From Roseimaritima sediminicola (lineage in GTDB: Bacteria > Planctomycetota > Planctomycetia > Pirellulales > Pirellulaceae), in contig NZ_WIAD01000010.1 in NCBI RefSeq assembly GCF_009618275.1, positions 1 through 64,000 on the forward strand: DNA of 64,000 nucleotides, read 5' to 3'. Below are positions 1 through 8,393 of this stretch, piece by piece; position 1 is the stretch's first letter; every line of letters begins with the position of its first letter. Under the pieces are notes generated by a model. The model ran no database searches. It was not told the origin of the DNA and saw only the letters and a list, made by a program, of their open reading frames with translations. A program made the translations under genes and the position numbers.

Positions 1-514
1 CTGGTTTAATTGTCATTTTCTCTGTTCCTATCGTGTTAAAATAGGAAGGGAGCGCGAATGTCGTGCCAAGGCCAGCCTGTTTTTGCGTGCAATTTGAAAA
101 ACTATTGGGTAATCCGCAGGGCTCGCGTCCCAGGCTACCACCTGCCGCCGCTCCGCGGCTGGTTGGTTGGCGGGACGACACGCGGTGTCGACGGGTGTGG
201 TGGGGTGCGTTTGTCGGGGCACACGCCGTGGTTGGTTTCCAAAACTCCGCTCCGCGGCTGGTTGTTGGCGGGACGACACGCGGTGTCGAGGGGCAAACTG
301 CCAGCCGTGCGTCTTTCAGCCCGGCGTGGCAACCCGCTGGGAGACGAATGCTGGGTAGAGTCGACAGCGCGTCGACTTCATTTGGAATCAATCATGCGTC
401 CAAGAGGTCGACAGCGAGTTCGTTTCCCCCAGACTAACATCAAAGAGGCCTGCCCCCTTCGATTTGTCCGCACCCTCGATGACTGGCCGGAGGGTCTTGG
501 CGACCAGACGCGGG
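1..514. other. Non-coding stretch with repeats at the window start
   Basis: No convincing gene is seen here. The first 60 bases are AT-rich; the rest is GC-rich and repetitive. A purine-rich block followed by ATG at 58 opens a frame that runs through the repeats and into the antisense of the next gene. It has no recognisable protein character, so I do not call it. Confidence 0.5.
150..289. repeat. Direct repeat pair with a palindromic core
   Basis: Two near-identical copies of about 41 bases lie at 150-191 and 249-289. Both start GCTCCGCGGCTGGTT and end with the perfect palindrome CGACACGCGGTGTCG. The spacer holds a related degenerate copy. It resembles the other intergenic palindromic repeats in this window; function unknown. 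Confidence 0.6.
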
Positions 515-1402
515 TTACTCTGGCTGCTTGGGGGCGGCGTACAATTCGCCGACTCCGTGCTCCAGGCGGTAGAGCTGATCTACCTCGGCCGCGCTGAGCG
601 CACGATTGAAGACGCTCAGGTCGTCCATGTGGCCAACATAAGCAGCGCCGAGGACCAGTTGCACCGCGGCGGGATCCCAACCGAAGGTCAGATCCCAGCC
701 TTCGATTGCTCCCATCGATTTGCCATTCAGATACAGCCGTCCCGATGGCTTGTGGTCTTTGCTGTTGAGGTGCTCGACGGTAAACACGGCATGCGTCCAC
801 TCGTCTCGAGAGAAGGGTGGCTTCTCCACCTGGACCATCGGCCGCTGGTCGAACGGGATGTCGGCCCAGGAAACGTTGTTGGGATTCCAAATGTGCTTCA
901 GCGGCCGAATGGCATAGCGAAAGTAGCGTGGCGTTTCGTCCTTGGAGAACTCCAGGAAAATAAATCCCTTGGCGCTACTGTCGCCGACGATCTGAACCGG
1001 GTCGCAGTACCCCGGTTCCAGATCTTCATCCGGGTTCAGCCGTAGCCAAACCGATACCGTCGAGCTCCAGTCTTCCGCGTTGTAATCCAGCACGCCAGCG
1101 TTCTTAAAGATCGGCCGGAAACCAGCTTTCCTCGTGAAATGCAGGGCTCCGCCGTAACGCCCGGCCTCGGCTTCCAGTTTGCCGTCCTCGGTCGGCTGGG
1201 CACGCTCGAGCTGTTTTCCAACTCGCAGATAACAGGTCCGATCACCGCGAGAGAAATCGGCGTCCAGGCCCTCGTCGAAGGAGGCGTGCAGCGTCAGTGC
1301 ACTGGACAGTTTGGAACGCGCATCGTCCTGCTCCGCGTGGGCACTGGCAGGCAGTCCCATCATCACGACGACTAACATTAATCTTGCCAAACGACGACTC
1401 AT
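515..1402 (-). CDS. Secreted LamG/concanavalin A-like domain protein
   Basis: A 295-aa protein. Residues 1-23 are a typical signal peptide (basic start, hydrophobic core, ending ASAHA), so export is expected. The rest looks like one LamG/concanavalin A-like jelly-roll: an opening LHASFDEG strand, a central SVWLRLNPDE strand, WTHAVFTVEHL, GRLYLNGK, and the closing HMDDLSVFNRALSAAEV that is characteristic of the family. Such domains usually bind carbohydrate or serve as adhesive modules; no catalytic residues can be assigned. The ATG at 1402 gives a complete signal peptide. It is the last gene of a minus-strand group after the amidohydrolase-like genes, separated from them by a dispersed repeat. 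The ligand is unknown. Confidence 0.8.
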   Translation of the reverse strand: MSRRLARLMLVVVMMGLPASAHAEQDDARSKLSSALTLHASFDEGLDADFSRGDRTCYLRVGKQLERAQPTEDGKLEAEAGRYGGALHFTRKAGFRPIFKNAGVLDYNAEDWSSTVSVWLRLNPDEDLEPGYCDPVQIVGDSSAKGFIFLEFSKDETPRYFRYAIRPLKHIWNPNNVSWADIPFDQRPMVQVEKPPFSRDEWTHAVFTVEHLNSKDHKPSGRLYLNGKSMGAIEGWDLTFGWDPAAVQLVLGAAYVGHMDDLSVFNRALSAAEVDQLYRLEHGVGELYAAPKQPE

Positions 1403-1452
1403 GCTGGCTTTCCTCTCAAGGGTGCGAAAAAGTGTCTAGTGGTGCGTCAAAG

Positions 1453-1538
1453 CCCATTTTAGGATAGCGGATCTCGCCAGAGATTGGATTGAAGCGGCGA
1501 AAAGGTCCAAAGTCTGGCGACTTCAGCTACGGCCAGAC
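1453..1538 (-). repeat. Dispersed 86-bp repeat, copy A
   Basis: About 86 bases match the reverse complement of 20822-20909 with roughly seven mismatches by eye. It lies 25 bp beyond the stop codon of the minus-strand amidohydrolase-like gene. Copy B lies 5 bp beyond the pyruvate kinase stop in the same orientation relative to that gene. It contains short inverted repeats such as CTGGC...GCCAG. Confidence 0.7.
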
Positions 1539-1563
1539 CCTAAAATCTAACGCTGACGCAGCA

Positions 1564-2346
1564 CTAGCGTTTACCCAACGACCGCTGCCACAGCTCGGCG
1601 GCGTTGGTGGACTGGATGGCGGCCGTGGCATAACCGCCCAGCTGCGATTCCTGAAATTTCAGCAGAGCCGCTTCCAAATTGAAGAATGGAAAATACGAAC
1701 CGAACAGCAGCCGCTCGGGCGGCAGCTCTTTGACCCACTTCTCCAGCGCTCCCACGCCTTCGAAATGCGATAGCTCGAAGTAAACGTTGCCAAGCTTCGC
1801 CAGTTCGCTGGCGGCCGGGGGCCGGACGGCGGCGGAGTTGTTCATGACGATCAAGGCCAGGTCCGGGAAATCTCCAAGCAAACCACTCAAAGGCTCCGTA
1901 TCGACGACGGGAACCTGCAACAGTGGATGCTGGACGCGAACGTCCTCCATCGTGCAGACCAACTGGACGATCAGACCACGCTCACGCGCCGCGGCGAACA
2001 GCTCGCGGCAGGCGTCGGAATCCAGCGTGTACCCATGGTAGTTGGGATGGATACGGATGGCTCGCATCCGATGCTCTTCATGACACCGCCGCACGTCGTC
2101 TTGCCAATCGGGCAGCATCGGATTGACCGTCCCCACGGGCAGCAATAAACCGTCGCCATGCTGCCGGCAATCGGCGACCAAGCGTGAATTCACACCCGCA
2201 ATATCCTTGTGCAGCAGCCCATCAAAGCTGCCGGCCCAGGCTCGTTGGATTCCACGCTGCCGTAATTTGGCGACCAGCTCGGGCGGCGAATCATGCGGTA
2301 GTCGCCGAAAGGGCCAGCGAGACAAATACACATTGACATCGATCAT
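1564..2346 (-). CDS. Amidohydrolase-like TIM-barrel protein without the usual HxH motif
   Basis: A 260-aa cytoplasmic protein resembling the amidohydrolase_2 (metal-dependent TIM-barrel) family: an N-terminal DVNVYLSRWPFR strand, GSFDGLLHKD, RIHPNYHGY in the middle, and a C-terminal PPERLLFGSYFPFFN. True hydrolases of this family open with a DxHxH metal site; here the motif reads DVNVYL, so both histidines are absent, and the late Asp (YGSD in its neighbour) is Ser here. Activity may be altered or lost. The ATG overlaps the end of the upstream amidohydrolase gene by four bases (ATGA), indicating translational coupling and probably a joint role. Substrate unknown. Confidence 0.75.
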   Translation of the reverse strand: MIDVNVYLSRWPFRRLPHDSPPELVAKLRQRGIQRAWAGSFDGLLHKDIAGVNSRLVADCRQHGDGLLLPVGTVNPMLPDWQDDVRRCHEEHRMRAIRIHPNYHGYTLDSDACRELFAAARERGLIVQLVCTMEDVRVQHPLLQVPVVDTEPLSGLLGDFPDLALIVMNNSAAVRPPAASELAKLGNVYFELSHFEGVGALEKWVKELPPERLLFGSYFPFFNLEAALLKFQESQLGGYATAAIQSTNAAELWQRSLGKR

Positions 2347-3299
2347 GACTGTGACATCCCCTTACGGTCCATAATCGGTCGGAGCATGCGACGCAGGTTG
2401 CCACCCAGAATGGCAACCCGCTGCGAATCATCGAGCTCCGCGCCGTAGACCTTGGCCAGCTGGGAAGCAAAGCTACGCCCGCCACAATCGCTGCCATAGA
2501 TAACGCGTTCAGGGCCCAGCTCCCGCACGGCCATGTCCACGAAGCCGGCCGCCGGATCGCTGCCACTGATGCCGACCGAGATGTTAGGGAAGGGACGGAC
2601 CGCACGAATCCCGCGAGTCCAGTCGGCACCGGTGTGTCCGCAAATCAAAGGCACTTGCGGATGCCGCGCCGCCAACTGTGCCAAGTCCTGGGGCGTCGAC
2701 TCGCCAGGCAGATTGCCGGCGACTTTCAGGTAGGTGTGCTGGAAGACCAACGCATCGAGCTGGCCGCAGCGGCGAATCAGCGGATCGATGTCTTCGGTAC
2801 TGCATCTTCGGCCCACCCACAGCTTCACGCCCACCATCGGGCCGTCATGAATACAGCGTTCGATCTCCGCCAGCGATTCTTCGGGATAGGCTGCGTTCAA
2901 GTATGCAAACCCCAACATACGCTCCGGCCACCGATCGAGGGCGCGCAACACCTGGTCATTCTGACGGCGAAACTCGGCCGGTTCTGGAGTGTGCGACCAG
3001 GGCCAGCCCATGAAGAAAATCAGCCGCTGGACATGCATCCGGTCGGCGTACTCGAGCAGTTGCCCTCCGCGCTGCTCTACGCTGTCCCCCGGCACTCCCG
3101 AAAAATGGCAGTGCAAGTCCCAAATCCGGTCGCTGGGCTGCGTCTGAAACGGAACAACGGACTCCGCGGCCGAGGTTGACTCCGCGGCCGCATCTGACTG
3201 CGCGGCCGCATCTGACTGCGCGGCCGAGGCGCCGCGAGCCGCACACGCTACGCCTCCGGCGGACAGCGACAGGAAAGATCGTCGATCCAAAGGTGCCAT
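2343..3299 (-). CDS. Tat-exported amidohydrolase family protein
   Basis: A 318-aa protein. The N-terminus has a twin-arginine signal (DRRSFLSLSAGG, then Ala-rich), predicting export of a folded, metal-loaded enzyme. A low-complexity linker of repeated AAQSD/AAES units (about residues 25-45) precedes the catalytic domain. The domain has the DLHCHF metal site, a central KLWVG strand, ICGHTGADW, and the late YGSDCGG aspartate expected of amidohydrolase_2 enzymes. I prefer the ATG at 3299; a TTG sits directly before it. It overlaps the next amidohydrolase-like gene by four bases. The pair combines one enzyme with an intact metal site and one without. Substrate unknown. Confidence 0.8.
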   Translation of the reverse strand: MAPLDRRSFLSLSAGGVACAARGASAAQSDAAAQSDAAAESTSAAESVVPFQTQPSDRIWDLHCHFSGVPGDSVEQRGGQLLEYADRMHVQRLIFFMGWPWSHTPEPAEFRRQNDQVLRALDRWPERMLGFAYLNAAYPEESLAEIERCIHDGPMVGVKLWVGRRCSTEDIDPLIRRCGQLDALVFQHTYLKVAGNLPGESTPQDLAQLAARHPQVPLICGHTGADWTRGIRAVRPFPNISVGISGSDPAAGFVDMAVRELGPERVIYGSDCGGRSFASQLAKVYGAELDDSQRVAILGGNLRRMLRPIMDRKGMSQS

Positions 3300-3499
3300 C
3301 AAAGGTTCCTGTATAAAAAGGTGGGTCAGTCGTCTTTCGAGCCTGCGTCACCGGGGGGTCGCGGCCTGTCGACTGATTGAGCCGTTTAGCCGCGCTGGCC
3401 TGGGTTTCGTCACCGCAAACCGGGGCTATCGCCCAAACGGCTCACATCCGCAATGCGTTTTCGAATGCATCGACAGGCCGGTCGGTAACCGGCGGTGCA

Positions 3500-6400
3500 T
3501 CACGATTTCCCCAGCGACAACAGATACGCGATCAAGTCCGCCATCTGCGCCGGCGAGATCTCCGTTTCCAAGCCCTCGGGCATGAGCGACTTTCCGGTCG
3601 CGCGCAGCTCTTCGATTTCGCTGCGTTCAAAGGTTGTCTCCACGCCTTCCGATTGTTTCAGGGTAATACTATTGGTGTTTTCGGCAGCGATCATCCCACT
3701 GACCACCCGGCCATCGGTCGACAGCACGACATACTCCAGAAACTCCGGACTGACCTCTCGGCTGGGATCGAGGATATTCACCAGCAGTTGCCCGGCGCCG
3801 CGATTCTGCACCGTTGCCAGATTGGGTCCCACCTCGAATCCGCTGCCATCATAGCGGTGACAGCTTTGGCAGTTTTTGCGAAAGACCTCCACGCCGGCCC
3901 GCGCATCGCCGCTCTGTTCGAGGACGCTCTGGTATCGGGCGAGGACTTCGCTGCGAGAGCTGGAGACATCGTCCCCAAACAACTCGACGGCCCGTTGTTG
4001 GATCGCCTGAGAGCGGCTTTTCAGATAAGCCGCACGTCGGTTCGGTGCGATCAATCGAGCCGGAACCACTCCCGCTGCCACCGCGTCGAGCACGTCGGGA
4101 ATCCAAACGGTGCGCTGCAGCAGTTGATCGACGATCACTTTTTGCACGCTCGGGGTCAGCTCCGGAAACTTTTCGAGCAACCGCGGCGCGACGTCGGGCC
4201 GAGCGGTGCCGACCAACGCCGTGACCGCAGCCGACTGGATCTCCAGTGGATGCTGGATGCTCAGCAAGTCGACCAGCAGCGTCTGCTTTTCCCCCTCGCC
4301 TGCAAAGCCCAGCAGCGTGATGGCCTGCTGTCGCCGCTGCAGGCTGGCCGCCGTGTCGGTCGCGATGCGGGCCGCATCATCGAGCGTCGAAGCGACCAGT
4401 GCAGCACTCTGAAAACTCGGTTTCGCAGCCGCCGAAACGAGGTCTTGTTTGGCCCGCCGCAAGCCGGCCGCCAGGTTGCGGACCATCGTTTCCTGGACCG
4501 GACCAGCGTGATCGGCCGACGCCTGCAGCAACGCATCGACAACCGTCAGATCGCCCGCAGCACCGACCATTGCCGCCAACTGGCCGAGCAGCCCCCGGCC
4601 CGGAGCCGAGTCTGCAAAGGCGTCATTCTCCAACAGACTCTTCAACAAAGTCGCTTCCGTGCCTGCGGCCGAGCTGAGGATAGCCGTGCACATCCGCGGA
4701 TCGTCAGCGTCGCGGCGAGCCACTTCGGCCAGCGCCGCGGTCGCCGGTTCGTCCTTGATCTGGCCGAGCGTGAACGCGGTTTGAAAACGAACGCGAGGAT
4801 CCGGGTCGGTCGCCGAGTCGATGACCAATTGACGAAGGGTCGGCGAGTTCGGCAGGCGCGGCTCGGCGATACGAATCGCCTGTTCCCGCACCCGGGCATC
4901 GGCATCCCGCAGGGCGGCGGCGAGTGTCTGGTCGGTGAGCGACCGCAGGCCCTCGAGCGTCCACAGGGCATGGACGCGCGCGACCGGCATTTGATGCTCG
5001 CCCAGCATCGTCTCTAACGCCTCATTTTCGCTGGTATCTTGGCGCTCGAACAGCAAGCGATGTGCGGTCTCGCGCCACCACGAATTGGGATTGGCAAGTT
5101 CTGCGACCAGACGCTGTGTTGTCGCGGATCCCAACCGCGGCACGGGCGGCGGAACAAACCCGTCGCGATAGTGCTCCGGCACCAAACGATAGATGCGTCC
5201 GCGATCCCGCCCACTGGTCAGATCGACTTGGGCTTTCAGATCATCCGGCATCGACCAGGGATGCTCGATGGTTTCGCGATACATGTCCAGGACGTGCAAC
5301 GTACCATCGGGTGCGTTGATGAAGTTGACAGGGCGGAACCAATTGTCCGTGGACGCCATGAACTCACGGTTCTCGTGTGCCCGCTGGCCGGTAAACGTCA
5401 CTCCGTCGGGCCGCAGCGCGTAGCGCATCACCAGGTTACCGGCGACTTCGCCGATGAACGCGTTGCCGTAATAGGCCTCGGGATAAGCGGCTCCGCGATA
5501 AATCGTCACGCCGCTGGAAGAGGTCACGTAGCCTTTGGCCACGGTCGAGTCAAAGGGCGAATCCTTGGTGGAGTCCGCCGCCAAGCGGGCGGCATTTACC
5601 GCCCGCCAAGGCTCGGCGGGACTGATCGGAAACACCGCGATGCTGTCGCCCGAGGGAACCACGTCATGGATGGGACGCGGCGCGCGGAGCCGCGGATTGC
5701 GGCGTAGATACCGAGTGGGAAACAGGACATGCTGGACGGGGTTGCGAATGTCGGTCAGAAAACGGTTCCCCCAGTCGTCACGGGCGTGTCCAAAGCGAGC
5801 CCCGCCGGAGATGGCTTCGAACTTCTCGTCGCGCGGATCGAAACGAAAATCACTGCGGCGAATCACCGTTGGGGACGCGGTGTCTTGATCGAAGCGGGAG
5901 TCCGCCGATTCGATCTTGCCTCCGTTGCTCGAGCCGGCGGCATAGATTCGGTGATCCAATCCCCACTTCGGATTGTTCATCACGGCTTGGACATTGTATT
6001 TCCGGAATCCGGTAAACACCTTTCGGCGAATGTCCGCTCGTCCATCCCCATCGGTGTCCTTCAAATAGAACACATCGGGCGTGGCCATGACGTAGACCCC
6101 GCCTTTCCAAACGGCGACCCCGGTCGGCCAGGAGAGCCTGTCCGCGAAGATCGTCGACTTGTCGAACGTTCCATCGCCGTCGGTATCCTGCAGCAGCCGC
6201 ACCCGGCCGATGGGTTCCGAAGTCTGCTCCTGCCAAGCCTGGTCGTGCGACTTATCGCTGTAGGGATAGTCGTTCATCTCGACCACATACGCCGCTCCGT
6301 TCTCGTCGTACTGCATCGCGATCGGGTCGGTGACCATCGGCTCCGCAGCCACCAACTCCGCACGAAAGCCGTCCTCGAGCACGATCGTTGCCAACGCCTC

Positions 6401-6601
6401 TTCGGGGCTTTTGGGAGCGATGCGAGGTAGATCCTCGCCGCGCGACACGTGACCGCAAAGGCACCAGCAAACCAGTCCGACGAAACATGAGCGTGAAACA
6501 ATCTTCCGCGCGTTCCACCGCGCTGCCGGTAACCGAGCCCACTGCCAAACGATCATGGATAAAACCCAAACAATTGCCTGCTGATTCAAACGGTCCGCCA
6601 T
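3500..6601 (-). CDS. PVC-type heme-binding dehydrogenase with HEAT repeats and cytochrome c domain
   Basis: A 1033-aa protein of the large planctomycete membrane-bound dehydrogenase family. A signal or anchor segment covers about the first 55 residues (SRSCFVGLVCWCLCG before SRGED). A beta-propeller like sorbosone dehydrogenase follows (about 60-470; DTDGDGTFDKSTIF, DTDGDGRADIRRKVF, HVLDMYRETIEHPW). Then come HEAT-like repeats (about 500-850; ADARVREQAIRIAEP, ATDPDPRVRFQTAFTLG) and a C-terminal heme domain with the CXXCH site CQSCH near residue 912, GPNL, and SLMPEGLE supplying the distal Met. It probably oxidises a sugar or other substrate in the periplasm and passes electrons to the c-type heme. 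The exact substrate cannot be read from sequence. Confidence 0.88.
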   Translation of the reverse strand: MADRLNQQAIVWVLSMIVWQWARLPAARWNARKIVSRSCFVGLVCWCLCGHVSRGEDLPRIAPKSPEEALATIVLEDGFRAELVAAEPMVTDPIAMQYDENGAAYVVEMNDYPYSDKSHDQAWQEQTSEPIGRVRLLQDTDGDGTFDKSTIFADRLSWPTGVAVWKGGVYVMATPDVFYLKDTDGDGRADIRRKVFTGFRKYNVQAVMNNPKWGLDHRIYAAGSSNGGKIESADSRFDQDTASPTVIRRSDFRFDPRDEKFEAISGGARFGHARDDWGNRFLTDIRNPVQHVLFPTRYLRRNPRLRAPRPIHDVVPSGDSIAVFPISPAEPWRAVNAARLAADSTKDSPFDSTVAKGYVTSSSGVTIYRGAAYPEAYYGNAFIGEVAGNLVMRYALRPDGVTFTGQRAHENREFMASTDNWFRPVNFINAPDGTLHVLDMYRETIEHPWSMPDDLKAQVDLTSGRDRGRIYRLVPEHYRDGFVPPPVPRLGSATTQRLVAELANPNSWWRETAHRLLFERQDTSENEALETMLGEHQMPVARVHALWTLEGLRSLTDQTLAAALRDADARVREQAIRIAEPRLPNSPTLRQLVIDSATDPDPRVRFQTAFTLGQIKDEPATAALAEVARRDADDPRMCTAILSSAAGTEATLLKSLLENDAFADSAPGRGLLGQLAAMVGAAGDLTVVDALLQASADHAGPVQETMVRNLAAGLRRAKQDLVSAAAKPSFQSAALVASTLDDAARIATDTAASLQRRQQAITLLGFAGEGEKQTLLVDLLSIQHPLEIQSAAVTALVGTARPDVAPRLLEKFPELTPSVQKVIVDQLLQRTVWIPDVLDAVAAGVVPARLIAPNRRAAYLKSRSQAIQQRAVELFGDDVSSSRSEVLARYQSVLEQSGDARAGVEVFRKNCQSCHRYDGSGFEVGPNLATVQNRGAGQLLVNILDPSREVSPEFLEYVVLSTDGRVVSGMIAAENTNSITLKQSEGVETTFERSEIEELRATGKSLMPEGLETEISPAQMADLIAYLLSLGKS

Positions 6602-6629
6602 GATAACTGAGTCGTCGCAGGCGTGTTGC

Positions 6630-6743
6630 TTTCACAGGCTGGAAGCCTATACCACTGAGTAGCTCGGCTGTCTCAGCCGAGAGGGTGTTTGGTCACGGCT
6701 GGGACAGCCGTGCTACTCTTCACAGGCTGGAAGCCTATGCCAC
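6630..6743. repeat. Mixed palindromic repeats at the NUDIX stop codon
   Basis: Two copies of CACAGGCTGGAAGCCTAT (palindrome AGGCT-GGA-AGCCT) flank two hairpin units, one of the GCTCGGCTG...CAGCCGAG type and one of the CACGGCTG...CAGCCGTG type. The same units recur at 12.7, 16.7, 36.5 and 39.9 kb. The right copy overlaps the last codons and TAG stop of the NUDIX gene. Confidence 0.75.
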
Positions 6744-7166
6744 GCCCAAGTACTGCTGGACGGCGGCCAACAGCGGATCGATGGCTTGGGCTTGCACTTG
6801 GTGCGGTGGGTCCCAGGCGAACCAGCGGCAATCGCCGTGTTCGCTGCACTGGACCTCGTGGACTTGCTCCACCCATCCCAGAAAGATCGTCAGCCGCTTT
6901 TCGAATTCCCTGTCCGGCTGATCGGGGTAGCGGACCGAGTAGACCGAGCGGAAGCGGAATTCGGTATCCAGCGTAACGTGCCTCGGATGGATGCCGGTTT
7001 CCTCGTGCATCTCGCGGAGGGCGGTCTCCGCGGCCGACTCGCCCGCCTCGGCGTGCCCTTTGGGCAGATCCCAGCGGTCGGTATGTTTCATCAGCAGAAA
7101 CCGGTGTGGTTCGGGTCGCGTCATCAACAGCACGCCGGCGGCGTACACAATCGGTGGCTGGGTCAA
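6735..7166 (-). CDS. NUDIX hydrolase, Ap4A pyrophosphatase-like
   Basis: About 143 aa, the usual size for bis(5'-nucleosyl)-tetraphosphatase-type NUDIX enzymes. The complete NUDIX box is present: GHAEAGESAAETALREM followed by HEETGI. LMKHTDRWDLPKG precedes it and RFRSVYSV follows. It likely cleaves a nucleoside diphosphate linked to another moiety. The frame is open far upstream, but I choose TTG at 7166: a GAGGA stands about 8 nt before it and the product then begins directly at the family fold. It is divergent from the adenosyltransferase gene, 57 bp away. The last codons and the TAG stop fall inside a dispersed palindromic repeat. The C-terminal KRLTIFLGW strand is intact. Confidence 0.8.
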   Translation of the reverse strand: MTQPPIVYAAGVLLMTRPEPHRFLLMKHTDRWDLPKGHAEAGESAAETALREMHEETGIHPRHVTLDTEFRFRSVYSVRYPDQPDREFEKRLTIFLGWVEQVHEVQCSEHGDCRWFAWDPPHQVQAQAIDPLLAAVQQYLGVA

Positions 7167-7223
7167 AACGAGTTCCTCAACGCAATTCAGGGGTCGGCTG
7201 CGGCCGCCGCAAAAACACTTTCC

Positions 7224-7859
7224 ATGAAAATCTACACACGAACCGGCGACGCCGGCAGCACTGGGCTTTTCGGTGGCCCGCGGGTCAGCAAGGATGACGT
7301 ACGAATCGAAGCCTACGGTACGGTGGACGAGTTGAACGCGGCCCTCGGCTTGGTTCGCGCCGCCGGCGTGGAATCGGAAGTCGACGCGGCGTTGGAACGA
7401 ATTCAGAGCGAGTTGTTTTCGGTCGGAGCCGAGCTGGCTTCGCCCGATCCCGACCGGCATAGCCTGCGGTTGATCGGCGCAACGCACATCGCGCAGCTGG
7501 AAACATGGATCGATCGCTTCGAAGCCGACCTGGCCCCGCTGAAGCAGTTTATCTTGCCCGGCGGACACCCCACCGCGGCGCATCTGCACCTCGCTCGCGG
7601 CGTCTGCCGGCGAGCCGAACGGCGGGTGGTCACCCTGAGCGGCGTACCCGGCCAGGCCGGTCCTCCCAGCGGCAAAGCCAGCGACGCGGGAAACGAGACC
7701 GGTGAGGGCGGAGAATCCCACCCAAACGCGGGCGCATCGGCGGAATGCGTGATGTACCTGAACCGGTTGGGCGACCTGCTGTTCGTCCTGGCGCGGTGGT
7801 GCAATCACACCGCTGGAGTCACCGAGACCAAGTGGCAAAAGCCTTCGAGCGACGCCTAG
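7224..7859 (+). CDS. Cob(I)alamin adenosyltransferase, PduO/MMAB type
   Basis: A 211-aa PduO-type ATP:cob(I)alamin adenosyltransferase, which makes adenosylcobalamin from cob(I)alamin and ATP in the cytoplasm. Diagnostic sequences are YTRTGDAGSTGLFGG (ATP-binding N-terminus), EAYGTVDELNAALG, FILPGGHPTAAHLHLAR, CRRAERRV and YLNRLGDLLFVLAR. The ATG at 7224 gives the canonical MKIYTRTGD start. A Gly/Ala/Ser-rich stretch of about 35 residues (roughly 145-180) is inserted between the RRAERRV helix and the YLNRL helix, where family members are normally continuous; it is probably a surface loop. The gene diverges from the NUDIX gene and has glnB 90 bp downstream. Confidence 0.9.
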   Translation: MKIYTRTGDAGSTGLFGGPRVSKDDVRIEAYGTVDELNAALGLVRAAGVESEVDAALERIQSELFSVGAELASPDPDRHSLRLIGATHIAQLETWIDRFEADLAPLKQFILPGGHPTAAHLHLARGVCRRAERRVVTLSGVPGQAGPPSGKASDAGNETGEGGESHPNAGASAECVMYLNRLGDLLFVLARWCNHTAGVTETKWQKPSSDA

Positions 7860-8288
<429 letters not shown>

Positions 8289-8393
8289 CGAGCCCGACAA
8301 CGTCCCGCGTTTTGACCGCCCCGCGTGTCGACCGGCCGGCGCGGTTTCGACCGGCCGCCCCGCGTTATCGTCCGATCCGGCTCCGCGAGTTCC

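Noticed and set aside
58-597. 179-codon plus-strand frame with a purine-rich block before its ATG
   Set aside because: It consists mainly of repeat-derived sequence and overlaps the antisense of the LamG gene; the translation has no family-like pattern.
3377-5017. 546-codon plus-strand frame
   Set aside because: Antisense of the PVC dehydrogenase gene; GC-rich genes often leave the opposite strand open. The translation is Arg/Gln-rich with no domain.
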